A DNA stretch of 64,000 nt from Laspinema palackyanum D2a (GCA_025370845.1 JAMXFF010000019.1:19041-83040); one strand, 5' to 3'. Counted from the first letter of the stretch, positions 35,411 to 47,332 are shown. Numbers and translations are program-made. Notes: a model not told the origin generated them from the letters alone.

Positions 35411-36283
35411 GACAAAGTTAAAGCCCGGACTCAGAATCCGTCCGGAATTTGTTACAATTCTTAACGAACCCAGTCCATCCAGGGGCTACTCTGGAAAGAA
35501 TACTCGTTTCACCGTGGATCAAGGCTCTGGTGCGCGTTAGGGTTGACCCCTTCCCATCCCGGGAAACAGCACCAGGTCCAACATAAGGGTGGGGTTTCCC
35601 TGGGGATTGAGAAAAAGTTGAAACAGGCAATAAAATGGGCGGTTCATGGGGAAAATATTTGACAGTGATCCGCTAATGGTAAAATTTATAGTCGGGAAAT
35701 CAAAAAAAATTGAGCCAACTACTAGCTCACCTGCATAAGCTGTGATATTTTTAAGATTGGCTCGATTAAGGCCAAAAAAAAGTAATGGGATGGGAGATAA
35801 TCACCCATTTCTGTTAGAGTGAGTAAGAGAGCGCCCATATTGAGAAACGCATCAACTTTACACTTGAGCCGTTTGAAGTTTACATAGGTGGTATTAAGGA
35901 GAACGGTAGTATGCTCATCGGTGGTTTGGAAGCCCCGGATAGAGGATATGTTTCCTAAAGCAGATTTTTATCAAAAGCAGAAGAAAGGAATCCTGAAAGA
36001 TCCAATGCCCTCCCTAAAATTTCACCAAATTGTTACAAGCGTTCGAGGCAATGTATTGGCGCGTATTTTTTTCGATAGGGTATGCCTGGGGTTGGGTGAG
36101 CAACAGTGAACCAATTGATAAAAGCCAAGCCGTTACTGTTACCCTTGTGCGATAAAAGGGTAATGAAAGGACAGGAAAGCTCTCGCTTTAAGTCGTTAAC
36201 GACGAAGCCCCGAACAAAGGGATTGAGTCAAAAAAGAAGGTTTTGTATTTAATTGATTTTCCAAAAGATAGGAGGTATCTCAA
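35411..36283 (+). promoter_or_regulatory. Long upstream region of the RRM protein gene
   Basis: This 870-bp gap precedes the RNA-binding protein gene. It holds a GAGCCAA/TTGGCTC pair near 35713 and 35757, a TTACCCTT/AAGGGTAA hairpin at 36139-36163, and a perfect 12-bp palindrome GTCGTTAACGAC at 36192-36203. The ribosome site ATAGGAGG lies just before the gene. Long structured leaders are known for cold-induced cyanobacterial rbp genes; the link here is inference. No protein gene is supportable apart from a 15-codon frame at 35911. Confidence 0.5.
35911..35958 (+). CDS. Possible 15-codon leader peptide
   Basis: AAGGAGAACGGTAGT gives a strong ribosome site before ATG, followed by MLIGGLEAPDRGYVS and TAA. 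It lies about 325 bp upstream of the RRM gene. It may be a regulatory upstream frame, a real microprotein or chance. No longer frame in this gap has a ribosome site as good. Confidence 0.3.
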   Translation: MLIGGLEAPDRGYVS

Positions 36284-36832
36284 ATGTCGATTCGTCTTTA
36301 TATAGGTAATCTGCCAAAAGAAGTCGATCGCAAAGAACTGCAAGACGTCTTTGCTGAAGCCGGTGATTCTGTGACCACTAAAGTCATTACCGATCGCAAG
36401 ACGGGCAAGTGTCGGGGGTTCGGATTCGTCACAGTAAAGAATGACGAGCAAGCCGACGAATTTATCGAAAAATTCAACGGTTATATGTTCCAAGATACCC
36501 CTCTCAAGATTGAAAAGGCATTGCCTCGCAAGAAGGGGAAAGGCGACGAGGAACAAGAAGGTGCACCCACCTCGGAGACTGGGGAGGCAACTGCAACCCC
36601 CACCCCCACCCCAACCCCAACCCCCACCCCCGCTGCAGCTAAGGTGGCTAAACCCACCACCGGCGGCGGTGGAGGTGGTGCTCGCGGCAACAAGTCGAAA
36701 CGCTCAACGGGCAGCAGCAGCAGCAGCAGCAGTGGCAGCCAAGATTCGGATTCGGTACAACCGGATCCCCGTTGGGCTGGGGAGTTAGAAAAGCTCAAAC
36801 AGATGTTGGCAGCTCAAGCCAGCAACTCCTAA
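36284..36832 (+). CDS. RRM RNA-binding protein (Rbp type)
   Basis: The 182-residue protein has one RNA recognition motif in residues 1-82. RNP2 is IRLYIGNL and RNP1 is KCRGFGFVTV, with the aromatic residues that stack on RNA. The C-terminal half is low complexity: a (Thr-Pro)n run, a glycine run, a serine run and then a short charged tail. Cyanobacterial Rbp proteins are RNA chaperones, often cold-induced, and some carry mRNA to the thylakoid. The tail here is longer than in classical Rbp proteins, which are about 100 residues. A HIP1-based terminator follows. Confidence 0.92.
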   Translation: MSIRLYIGNLPKEVDRKELQDVFAEAGDSVTTKVITDRKTGKCRGFGFVTVKNDEQADEFIEKFNGYMFQDTPLKIEKALPRKKGKGDEEQEGAPTSETGEATATPTPTPTPTPTPAAAKVAKPTTGGGGGGARGNKSKRSTGSSSSSSSGSQDSDSVQPDPRWAGELEKLKQMLAAQASNS

Positions 36833-36918
36833 TTCAAGGGAATTTCCCGCTAAATCTGCATTCAGGTGATGGGTTAGAGGGGGAAAAAATCCAATGGATT
36901 GTTTTTCTTGAAAGATTT

Positions 36919-36953
36919 CCGCGATCGCAGAAGATGCGATCGCGGTTCTTTTT
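36919..36953 (+). terminator. Intrinsic terminator built from two HIP1 sites
   Basis: CCGCGATCGCA and TGCGATCGCGG form an 11-bp perfect stem with a GAAGA loop, followed by TTCTTTTT. Each arm contains the full GCGATCGC octamer. It lies 87 bp after the RRM gene stop. Confidence 0.92.
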
Positions 36954-37008
36954 CAATTTGTAGAAGTTATCCCCGGGAATTCATAGGTAAATTTAATGAT
37001 GAAAAATC

Positions 37009-37157
37009 GTTCGTAGTGACTCCTTCAGGAGTCCTCTTCAGATAACCCCTGAAGGAGTTACTACAAACGTTCTTCGTTACTTCTTCACACCCGTGCTCTT
37101 CCGATAACCCCTGAAGGGGTTACTACAAACGTTCTTCGTTACTTCTTCACGCCCGTC
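37009..37157. repeat. Hairpin-family copies with altered arms
   Basis: The sequence starts GTTCGTAGTGACTCCTTCAG and continues GAGTC. An inverted partner ends GAAGGAGTTACTACAAAC, then a third unit with arms AACCCC/GGGGTT around CTGAAG follows. A direct repeat GTTCTTCGTTACTTCTTCAC occurs at 37069 and 37131. Conserved flanks match the arrays at 1.25 and 5.9 kb, but the arms differ. The rest of 36954-37285 shows no gene. Confidence 0.8.
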
Positions 37158-37285
37158 TTCTTGATGCAACCACCTTGAGAGGGCTAGTCCAATTGCCCGA
37201 AAAAATTTTGTCACAACAACCGCAAACGGGTTTTTCTCCTGTATAATCCGGGTCATCCATAAAAAAAGAAGCGATCGCTGCTTCC

Positions 37286-38353
37286 CTAAGAGGCTTTAGA
37301 CATCATTAAATCCCATCGCTCAAACCGCTGTTGCTGGAGGTGCGCCTCCGGACGAGCTAAACCAAATCCTTGGCCAAAATCTACCCCCAACTCCTGGCAA
37401 AATTGGATATCCTGAATAGTTTCTAAGCCTTCTGCTAAAACCAGAATTCCCTCGGAATGAGCCGACTCTAGCAAACTCTTGATTAAAGTCTGTTTGAGGG
37501 TAAACTGGCTACAGCCTTGGACCAAACGGCGGTCTAATTTAACAATATCGGGTCGGAGTTCCATTGCATAGTGATCCACAGAGACACAACCACACAGATC
37601 ATCCACAGCAATTCCAAATCCCCAGGCGCGCATCTGTTCAATTAGCTGTGGGAGTTTTTCGGTTTGTGCCAAAACTTCTACTTCAGTTAACTCAAAAATG
37701 ACTTGTTCCGGACGTAATCCTAAGTCGATAATTTGTTGTAAATTCTGTTCCAGGGATTCCGGATTTTGAATAATGGCATTGGGTAACAGGTTCACAAAAA
37801 ACTGGCGATCGCTCTTAACCTCGGCAATGGATTCGATGCAAGTTGTCCGCGCCAGTTCATCAAATTCTTTCGATAAATCCGTGGCGATCGCCGCTTCAAT
37901 TAACATTCCCCCACTGTAGCACTGTCCGCGATCGCCTAGGGCGCGAGCCAGACATTCATAAGCAGTAATCTGTCCCGATTTCAGACAAAAAATGGGTTGA
38001 TATTTAAAAAATAGCCCTTGTTGGAGCAGCAGTCTCAAAAACCACGCATATTTGATGGAATTGGTCACTGAAATCAGCGGCTGTGCTTTCAAAAATTCTA
38101 ACAGTAGATTCGTCGAGTCTAAGGATATTTGGGTGATACAGAACCGAGAGGCGCTTTGAGCCATCTCTCCAAGCTGGTTGCTCAATTGCCAGAATATTTC
38201 CTTCAGTTGGCTCTTGGTGACGATGCGATAAAGCAGCAGAGGGACTGCGGGAACCGGCTGAAATCCAAGGTTAGTCAGACAGGTTCGAGTGTCCGGGTCA
38301 TTGGGCTGAATCAGCAGTTTGGGCCTTTCGCTTAAGAGAGTCATAGAGCACAT
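37286..38353 (-). CDS. EAL-domain cyclic-di-GMP phosphodiesterase candidate
   Basis: The 355-residue protein has an N-terminal region (1-110) of unknown type and a C-terminal EAL domain (about 112-350). The EAL signature reads ECL in ITAYECLARA, keeping the metal-binding Glu. Other catalytic positions are present: Asn in FFVNLLPN, Glu in VIFELTEVE, Asp-Asp in IAVDDLCG, Lys in IVKLDRRLV, Glu in LAEGLET and Gln in GQGFGLARPE. It may therefore hydrolyse cyclic-di-GMP, though the DDLCG loop is unusual against the common DDFG. No GGDEF domain is attached. The first residues MCSM leave two possible starts. Confidence 0.88.
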   Translation of the reverse strand: MCSMTLLSERPKLLIQPNDPDTRTCLTNLGFQPVPAVPLLLYRIVTKSQLKEIFWQLSNQLGEMAQSASRFCITQISLDSTNLLLEFLKAQPLISVTNSIKYAWFLRLLLQQGLFFKYQPIFCLKSGQITAYECLARALGDRGQCYSGGMLIEAAIATDLSKEFDELARTTCIESIAEVKSDRQFFVNLLPNAIIQNPESLEQNLQQIIDLGLRPEQVIFELTEVEVLAQTEKLPQLIEQMRAWGFGIAVDDLCGCVSVDHYAMELRPDIVKLDRRLVQGCSQFTLKQTLIKSLLESAHSEGILVLAEGLETIQDIQFCQELGVDFGQGFGLARPEAHLQQQRFERWDLMMSKAS

Positions 38354-38708
38354 AGTTTTTTAAATCTTTAATATTTGTTAAGAAATATAAATTTCTTGGA
38401 ATCTATGATAATGCCTATCCGCTGGAAAAGCTCGTAACCTGACTTCATGGCTTCGTTTGGGCTAATCCTTAAACAGGAGTTCAGGCGCGGGAAATCAATC
38501 CGTTCGCCCTGAACGAACGACTTCCAATTGAGTCGAGAGCGGATAAAAAGATGTTCAGTCCCTATTCTCTTGATATCAACCGATTTTCCGGCTTTTGTCA
38601 TCTCCCTCCAGAGGTAAATGAAGGCAAACCGGGCTATGCCTCGATTGTGGGAACGAACGAGGCTAATCTGAAAGGATAGTCAAATTTTCTTCCTAAAATG
38701 TCGCCACA
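38354..38708. other. Intergenic stretch between EAL gene and crtB
   Basis: I see no supportable gene. A 77-residue minus-strand frame (38368-38601) has GGAGGGAG before its ATG but no recognisable protein character. Confidence 0.5.
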
Positions 38709-38749
38709 AAAAATGGAAGTTTGGCCTCAGTCGGCAAACTTCCATTTTT
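38709..38749 (-). terminator. Terminator after crtB
   Basis: A 15-bp perfect stem AAAAATGGAAGTTTG/CAAACTTCCATTTTT has an 11-base loop. On the minus strand it ends in a T run, about 75 bp after the crtB stop. It is symmetrical, so it may act in both directions. Confidence 0.88.
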
Positions 38750-38823
38750 GCGGTCAATTGATGGCGGGGTTGCGATCGCTTCGGAATGCGATCGCCGAAA
38801 ATCTCTATCTAAACCAGGTTTCC

Positions 38824-39825
38824 TTACAGAACTTGCGCCCTCAGCCATGCTAAAGGCAAAGAGATCATCTTGCGATAACGGGGGACGACCGCCCGCTGAC
38901 GAAATACATCGTATTCGTTGCGCTCGATCGCATCGAGAATTTGGCTGTAAAGCATCGTCGCGGACCAGACGGGCCACCGCGCATCGGGATTCAGGGCGAG
39001 AATGCCCTTTTCTGCCTTGACATAGAACTTGCGGGCGCGTTGAATTTGAAAGCGCATCAGTTGCTGCCATCGCTCATCGACGACCCCGTTCAAGAGGTCC
39101 TCTTCCGTGTAGTCAAACAAAGCCAGTTCATCCAGAGGCAGATAAATCCGACCTCGACGCGCATCTTCCCCCACATCCCGCAGGATATTGGTCAGTTGAT
39201 TGGCAATGCCGAGGGCGACCGCCTCTGCCGATGGATCCGAAGGTTCCTCAGTCTCCCAAGGAGAGGACCGGACCACGGGCGCAATTCCCATCACCGGCAA
39301 GGACATTAAGCCCACGGTCCCGGCTACGCGGTAGCAGTACAGTTCAAGGTCCTCAAAGGTTTGATAGCGACTGCGGTACAGATCCATGCGCTGGCCGGAA
39401 ATCATATCCCGAAAGGGCTGAATATCCAGGGAAAAGCGTTCCACGGTATCGACCATCGCCACATCAGTATCTTCGATCGCCTCTCCAGCAAAGATCGATT
39501 CGAGGTAACCCTCCCACAGATCTAAGGTTTCTGGGGTGGTAAACCTTGCCCCAGGTCCATCCACCAATTCATCTGTGCGACGGCACCAAGCGTAGATCGC
39601 CCAAATAGCCCGCCGTTTCGCTTCTGGCATCAACAGCGTACCCAGATAAAAGGTGCGGGCATATTTCGCTGTAATTTGGCGACAGAGCTCATAAGCGTCG
39701 TCTAAGGAAGCCAGCGTTTTCATGCGTGGTTGTTCGGACAGTTGCAGCATTGGTTGCAAGCGGGGAGCGTCTTTAGATGCCAGAATTCTGGGTTGGGAAT
39801 TCAGGGATTTTGAGTTGTAGGCCAC
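38824..39825 (-). CDS. crtB: Phytoene synthase
   Basis: This enzyme joins two geranylgeranyl diphosphates to phytoene, the first committed step of carotenoid synthesis. Both aspartate-rich motifs are visible: WCRRTDELVDGPG and LTNILRDVGEDARRGRIYLP. ARTFYLGTLLMP near the N-terminus is also typical. The GTG start at 39825 gives 333 residues. The first 25-35 residues are not typical and starts at internal ATGs (residues 26 or 35) are possible. The gene lies 25 bp after crtP on the same strand, so the two are an operon. Confidence 0.96.
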   Translation of the reverse strand: MAYNSKSLNSQPRILASKDAPRLQPMLQLSEQPRMKTLASLDDAYELCRQITAKYARTFYLGTLLMPEAKRRAIWAIYAWCRRTDELVDGPGARFTTPETLDLWEGYLESIFAGEAIEDTDVAMVDTVERFSLDIQPFRDMISGQRMDLYRSRYQTFEDLELYCYRVAGTVGLMSLPVMGIAPVVRSSPWETEEPSDPSAEAVALGIANQLTNILRDVGEDARRGRIYLPLDELALFDYTEEDLLNGVVDERWQQLMRFQIQRARKFYVKAEKGILALNPDARWPVWSATMLYSQILDAIERNEYDVFRQRAVVPRYRKMISLPLAWLRAQVL

Positions 39826-39850
39826 TACTAATATCTAAATTCTAAAATTA

Positions 39851-42363
<2,513 letters not shown>

Positions 42364-42726
42364 ATGAGTATAATTCTAATTGTCGATGATAGCGGTACAG
42401 TCCGCGAAATGGTATCAGAGTTTCTGAAAAAAAGCGGGTTGGAAGTGGTTGAAGCATCCGACGGAGTAGAAGCCAAAGAACAAATTCAGGCTAAGCCTCC
42501 GGATTTAGTGGTCACCGATATTGTCATGCCCAGAATGAACGGTTATGAACTCTGTCGGTGGTTAAAAAACGACCCGAAAGCCCAGAATATTCCCGTGATT
42601 ATGTGTACGAGCAAAAGTCAAGAGTTTGATCGGTATTGGGGCATGAAACAAGGGGCGGATGCATACATCACGAAACCCTTTCGTCCGGCAGAACTGATTC
42701 AGACTATTAAACAACTCCTGCGCTGA
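42364..42726 (+). CDS. Stand-alone CheY/PilH-like response regulator
   Basis: The 120-residue protein is one receiver domain. Asp8-Asp9 bind the metal, Asp52 in VVTDIVMP is the phosphorylation site, Thr near 82 in MCTSKSQEF is the switch residue, and Lys near 103 is in YITKPF. The stretch DRYWGMKQGADAYITKPF is typical of receivers in cyanobacterial phototaxis and pilus-motility clusters (PixH/PilH type). No kinase or chemoreceptor gene adjoins it, so the partner is encoded elsewhere. A clear terminator follows. Confidence 0.93.
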   Translation: MSIILIVDDSGTVREMVSEFLKKSGLEVVEASDGVEAKEQIQAKPPDLVVTDIVMPRMNGYELCRWLKNDPKAQNIPVIMCTSKSQEFDRYWGMKQGADAYITKPFRPAELIQTIKQLLR

Positions 42727-42776
42727 TTCCGATCATCCCAGGGCGCAGTCCGTGAAGTTAGCCCTGAATTAATCCG

Positions 42777-42811
42777 TGCCCTCGCCGGTTCGAGGGCAGG
42801 CCCTATTTTTT
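42777..42811 (+). terminator. Terminator after the receiver gene
   Basis: TGCCCTCG (42777-42784) and CGAGGGCA (42791-42798) form an 8-bp stem with a CCGGTT loop, followed after GGCCCTA by a T run. The remaining 42812-43138 interval shows no gene. Confidence 0.75.
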
Positions 42812-43138
42812 GTCCAGGTTCACCTAACCGGAGAAAGTGGGGCCTTAATATTGATGAACTGACCCATTGGGGGGCGAGTAGATAGAACAAGAGGGACTGC
42901 CCTAGCGATCGCCCCTACAGTTTTCGATAAATACAATGTAGCTATTTGTATAGATACCAGGGTTGAAGAATGAACCCTGTTAGCCTGGAGACTTGGATTG
43001 GAGCATCAAACCACGGAAGTATCTGTAAGCTAGGGAGTGGGTACAGTATGTAATAAGGGGGAGAAGAAACCCGGTTTCACGGACCCAATTGATTCCTGTC
43101 TTTGCAGTAATTTTGGCAAGACATCGGGTTTCTAACCT

Positions 43139-44449
43139 TTAGGGTACTGATGCTTTAGGGTTTAAGGGGCGGCGCGATCGCGGTTCGATGGTGTGCGGAT
43201 CAACTTGATATTGCGCTGCTGCTGCCGACATGGGCAGTTTTAGCAACTCTGGATGTTCCAGAGGCATGGGGACAGAGGGAGAAATCGGTACTATTCCTAA
43301 CGCCCGGATAATCTCTGTCGCAACGGCTTTGGCTAAGAGTGGGGGAACAGAATTCCCAATTTGGCGGAATCCGTGCCATTTCGTGACATGGAAGCGAAAC
43401 CAATCGGGGTAAGAGTGTAGACGTGCTGCCTCACGAACAGTAATACAACGGGGTTCAACTGGATGAATCGGACGAGGGGAAGTATAAGCACCCCGATTGC
43501 TGGGGGTTCCTGCTCTTAATGTATTACATAATCCCTGGGGATCTAGTTTGTGGAAGCGGCTGATGGGTTCGGATTTGCCGGGAGGTGTGGCTTTGAAGCG
43601 GTCGATCGCCGGTTGGGTATGCTGGGTGCGATGGTTGCCGGTGAGAATGCTGCGATCGCAGTTCCGAGGATAGGCGTAATTGTGAGAAGGTGCAGAGAGT
43701 GCCTGCATCTGAATTCCATAAGCACTTGCGAGTGGGTATTCGTAGGAAATCCAGTCGCGATCGAGCAATTCAGCATACTCTTCTACCCTCGGCAAATCTT
43801 GAATCGCCTCCCAAACCGTTGGCGTTGCCGGGAAATCATCGGATAAATCCCGTAACTTCTTGCATCCCGGAGGATTCGTCATGGGGGTGGGATAGTCAGG
43901 TAAAGACAATCCCTCGCGACATCCGATTAAAAAGAGCCGTTCGCGATTTTGGGGAACACCATAATGTGCTGAATTTAAAACTTGATAGGGAGTCAGAACC
44001 TGATAACCGCAGTCGTGAAATTTATCGATAATTTCTTCTAAAAACTGCTTATGGGGACCGATAGTTAATCCCCGAACATTTTCCATTACAAAATACTTCG
44101 GTTGGAGTTCAGTCACGATGCGGATGAAGTGAAACACCAGGGAATTGCGCGGGTCATCTAAAGCGCGTTTACCCATCAGGGAAAACCCTTGACAGGGGGG
44201 ACCTCCAAAAAGCACATCAATCTCGCGGCTGCCAATTTCCGACTGGGTTCTAATCTCTTTCCCCGTTGCCTCTACCACACTTCTGCACAAAACTTTCCAT
44301 TTTGGAAAATTATATTCATGGGTGGCACAATGGATCGGGTCAATTTCCACTGCTGCAAGCACGTCAAAACCCGCCTGCTCAAAACCCAGGGTCATTCCGC
44401 CTGCACCGGCAAATAAATCTACAGCGATCGGTCTAGTTTGGGGCTTCAT
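43139..44449 (-). CDS. C5-cytosine DNA methyltransferase
   Basis: This 436-residue enzyme methylates cytosine at carbon 5. Conserved blocks appear in order: motif I DLFAGAGGMTLGFEQAGF, the catalytic motif IV GGPPCQGFS with Cys86, motif VI FVMENVRGL, motif VIII QNRERLFLIG and motif X IGNSVPPLLAKAV. The C-terminal tail (about 395-436) is extra. It starts 61 bp after the stop of a single-chain restriction-modification gene on the same strand. It may be a second defence modification or an orphan solitary methylase. The recognition sequence cannot be deduced. Confidence 0.93.
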   Translation of the reverse strand: MKPQTRPIAVDLFAGAGGMTLGFEQAGFDVLAAVEIDPIHCATHEYNFPKWKVLCRSVVEATGKEIRTQSEIGSREIDVLFGGPPCQGFSLMGKRALDDPRNSLVFHFIRIVTELQPKYFVMENVRGLTIGPHKQFLEEIIDKFHDCGYQVLTPYQVLNSAHYGVPQNRERLFLIGCREGLSLPDYPTPMTNPPGCKKLRDLSDDFPATPTVWEAIQDLPRVEEYAELLDRDWISYEYPLASAYGIQMQALSAPSHNYAYPRNCDRSILTGNHRTQHTQPAIDRFKATPPGKSEPISRFHKLDPQGLCNTLRAGTPSNRGAYTSPRPIHPVEPRCITVREAARLHSYPDWFRFHVTKWHGFRQIGNSVPPLLAKAVATEIIRALGIVPISPSVPMPLEHPELLKLPMSAAAAQYQVDPHTIEPRSRRPLNPKASVP

Positions 44450-44510
44450 AAATGTGACGGGTCCTGCGGAATCCTGGGCGAATGGGGTGCTATTGTACCA
44501 TGATTTTCAG

Positions 44511-47210
44511 CTAGATTGAGGGTGCTTGGGGACCTAAAACCAAGTCGCCTCGGGCTTCTTTTTCCGCAAGTTCTCCATTCAATTGCAACAATTTCTCTAA
44601 AATATCATCGGTGGGTTTGAAGCGATAGGCTTGCATCACCTGTTTATCGAGTTCGGCGTGGAGTTTAGATAATTGGCTGGTGGGTTCGTTAAAGAATTTA
44701 TTATACAGTTGAGTAATTCCCCATTGTTTCGCTTCCATTTGTTGGGTGCGATAATCATGGAGTTTTTGGGTGATTTCCCGAATGGAAGTTACCAGGTTGA
44801 GAGCAGGAGTTTGGGGAAAAGGGAATGTTTCAAAGCAGGTGTTGTGAGTGTAACGGGTATCACCTTTCAAGGTTGAACTTTGAGCCTTGACCCAGATCCG
44901 ATGTATCTTGGAGGTTAAAATTCCCAGAATGTAGAAATCATCCGATGCCACAACAACATTGAGATCTCCGGGTAGCCAATTTAAAGTAGCTGGGATAAAT
45001 ATCACCCATTTTGATACTCTAGGAACGGTGAAGTAATGGGAGAGAGAGGCGATCGCATTTCTCATTTCGGGACGAGAACGGATAAACTTCCACCAGTATT
45101 TTCTTGCTTTTTCATCTCTATTTTTATCTCGGTCGGGCTTAACTGTGGCTTGAATATGTTGAAACGGTAAACTATATTCGCTGGCATCTTCAATCGCCAT
45201 TTCATTAAAATCAATAATCCACCGATCCGGTTTTCCGTGGGGATTTTTAGCTAAATTTGCCCCCATTGAAAATAGCTTGAGAACCTCTTGATTTTTTGGA
45301 TCCACTTGAATCCAGGTTTTGACTTGTTGTTCGGTGACAATAAACCCTTTTCCCACAGGAATAACCCCTTGGAAGCAGCAATTTTTATTGGCAGTCAGTC
45401 TAACGGCTTGGGAAACATCTAGGGTAGATTGCAGGGAGGAATTAATAGAAGAAACGAGACTATTATCTAAATAATATTGACTCGGTTCTTCTTTGGCCCA
45501 ATTAATCAGACTCACATGAACCTTCGCATCACCGGACCAGGGTTCAGAGGAAATAGCTTCGTGAATATAACCCCCATTTTGGGTAATGTAGTCTAAGGTG
45601 GCTACCCGGCTTTTTCCCTGACTCACTGAGTTCGTGGCGACTAATCCAGCCCTCCCGTTATCCTCTACGCCATCATGGGCTAATCGGAACCAGTAGGCAC
45701 AAAAATCAACGGAATCTTTAACATCAGGAAAGCGAGCAAAAACCCGATCAATATAGTCATCACCTAAGTTGATTCTTAAATGTTTACCCCCTAAAAACGG
45801 TGGATTACCAATAATTGCTTTAACTTTCGGCCATTGGTTAAATAAAGCATCTTGGCAGACGATATTTTTATCTAAGGTATCCAGGGGGAGAGGGTCTTCG
45901 GTCAATCCAAACTTATCGATCGCCACCTTGCGGGCAATTGCGAGGGTCACCCTTGCCAACTCCACCGCAAACGGATTGGTATCCATGCCATAAAACTGTA
46001 ATGGCGTTACAAAGCCGATTTCTAATTGTTCCCGAGGAGACTTGCGACGGCTGGCTATTTTTTCTAATAAAACCTGTTCGATGCGCTTCAATTCTTGATA
46101 AGCAATATAGAGAAAATTACCCGAACCACAAGCAGGGTCAAGAACGCGATAGCTTTGCAATTCCATTTGTAAGCCATTCAGTTCGGGAATGGTGGTAGCC
46201 GCTTCGATTCGGTCCTCCCAATACCGGCTAATCGTCGGGCGGACAATCTTCATAATATCCGCTTCCGAGGTGTAGTGAATTCCGTAGGTATGACGTTCGG
46301 TTTCATTCACAGAACCCTCGAAAATGTTGCCAAAAATGGCAGGTCTAACTTGACTCCAATCTTCCCGCGCTGAAACATCCAAAAATTGTAATTCTTCCCG
46401 CGTTAATTCAATCGGATGAATGACAGAAAACAAGCCGCCATTAAAATAATCTACCCCCTTATATCGTCCTGCAACCGTGATTTCTGGGGTATTCATCTCT
46501 CGGAATAAACCACCGAGAATGTCGTAAGAACTTGCCCCATTCAAGCAGTCTTGCACAGAAGAAATAAATAAATCCCGGGGTAAAAGCCCTCGGTCTTCTG
46601 CAAACATGGCTAACACACATTGCAGAATAAATCGTTGCGCCACTGATTCAGTAAATCCCCGACGTTTTGCCGTATTTTTGAGTTCTACAAATAACTCTCC
46701 TAAGCGTCGGGCGGCGCGTTCGGTGACTTCAACTTGATTGTTATGAAAAACCGGGGTTCTGTTCTCCAATTCCATGAAGGTGAACGCCCCGGCGCGTTCC
46801 GGTAATTGTTGTAAACTGATGATATCAATGGGAGTATCGAGTTGGATATCAAAGTCAAAAATCCAAAACTCATCAAAGTTACAGAGAATGACATAGCGGG
46901 GGCGATCGGGAACTAACCGAGTCCAATAATCAAACGCTTGGGAATAATGTTTTTGAAGCTTTTCCCCGCGTTTTTTCATCTCAATCAAAACCCGAGGTTT
47001 CCATACCAAATCTGCAAAGCCAGTTTTGCCAGTTTTGCTACCTTTTTTAACTCGTTCCTCATAGCTGGCACCGGCTTCTAATGCCCCTTCATGACCAAAT
47101 GCCCGAAAGAAACGGTCTAAAAAGACTTGTGCCTCTCCTTTCTCGTCGCCTTTGATATGTTGCTGACAATAGGTGATAAAGGTATGAAGTTTTTGGGCAG
47201 AAGTTGACAT
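44511..47210 (-). CDS. MmeI-like single-chain restriction-modification enzyme (type IIL-like)
   Basis: The 899-residue protein fuses nuclease and adenine methyltransferase parts. An N-terminal PD-(D/E)xK-type site is visible as GFADLVWKPRVLIEMKKRG, with Asp67, Glu77 and Lys79. A helical spacer follows (about 165-330). The methylase has motif I LDPACGSGNFLYIA (358-364 core) and motif IV GNPPF (469-472), typical of N6-adenine enzymes. The C-terminal part (about 600-890) would be the target recognition region. In MmeI relatives one polypeptide both methylates and cuts, and one strand is protected. No separate specificity subunit is present. All catalytic motifs look intact. Confidence 0.9.
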   Translation of the reverse strand: MSTSAQKLHTFITYCQQHIKGDEKGEAQVFLDRFFRAFGHEGALEAGASYEERVKKGSKTGKTGFADLVWKPRVLIEMKKRGEKLQKHYSQAFDYWTRLVPDRPRYVILCNFDEFWIFDFDIQLDTPIDIISLQQLPERAGAFTFMELENRTPVFHNNQVEVTERAARRLGELFVELKNTAKRRGFTESVAQRFILQCVLAMFAEDRGLLPRDLFISSVQDCLNGASSYDILGGLFREMNTPEITVAGRYKGVDYFNGGLFSVIHPIELTREELQFLDVSAREDWSQVRPAIFGNIFEGSVNETERHTYGIHYTSEADIMKIVRPTISRYWEDRIEAATTIPELNGLQMELQSYRVLDPACGSGNFLYIAYQELKRIEQVLLEKIASRRKSPREQLEIGFVTPLQFYGMDTNPFAVELARVTLAIARKVAIDKFGLTEDPLPLDTLDKNIVCQDALFNQWPKVKAIIGNPPFLGGKHLRINLGDDYIDRVFARFPDVKDSVDFCAYWFRLAHDGVEDNGRAGLVATNSVSQGKSRVATLDYITQNGGYIHEAISSEPWSGDAKVHVSLINWAKEEPSQYYLDNSLVSSINSSLQSTLDVSQAVRLTANKNCCFQGVIPVGKGFIVTEQQVKTWIQVDPKNQEVLKLFSMGANLAKNPHGKPDRWIIDFNEMAIEDASEYSLPFQHIQATVKPDRDKNRDEKARKYWWKFIRSRPEMRNAIASLSHYFTVPRVSKWVIFIPATLNWLPGDLNVVVASDDFYILGILTSKIHRIWVKAQSSTLKGDTRYTHNTCFETFPFPQTPALNLVTSIREITQKLHDYRTQQMEAKQWGITQLYNKFFNEPTSQLSKLHAELDKQVMQAYRFKPTDDILEKLLQLNGELAEKEARGDLVLGPQAPSI

Positions 47211-47332
47211 GGTTTAAACCTGGGTGAACGTCAGATAGGGTTTCAGGCTACGCTGTGACAGATTATCCCACAAATTGGACAAAAATCGGGGGTGTAGGAG
47301 GGCGATCGCCTTCCGGGTTTGACAAGATAAAC

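Noticed and set aside
35888..36109. 73-codon frame in the RRM gene leader
   Set aside because: No ribosome site, atypical composition, and it runs across structured leader elements.
36481..36798. Overlapping frames in the RRM gene tail
   Set aside because: Shadows produced by low-complexity Thr-Pro, Gly and Ser codons.
38368..38601. 77-codon minus-strand frame upstream of the EAL gene
   Set aside because: It has a ribosome-site-like GGAGGGAG, but no recognisable domain and is unsupported by context.
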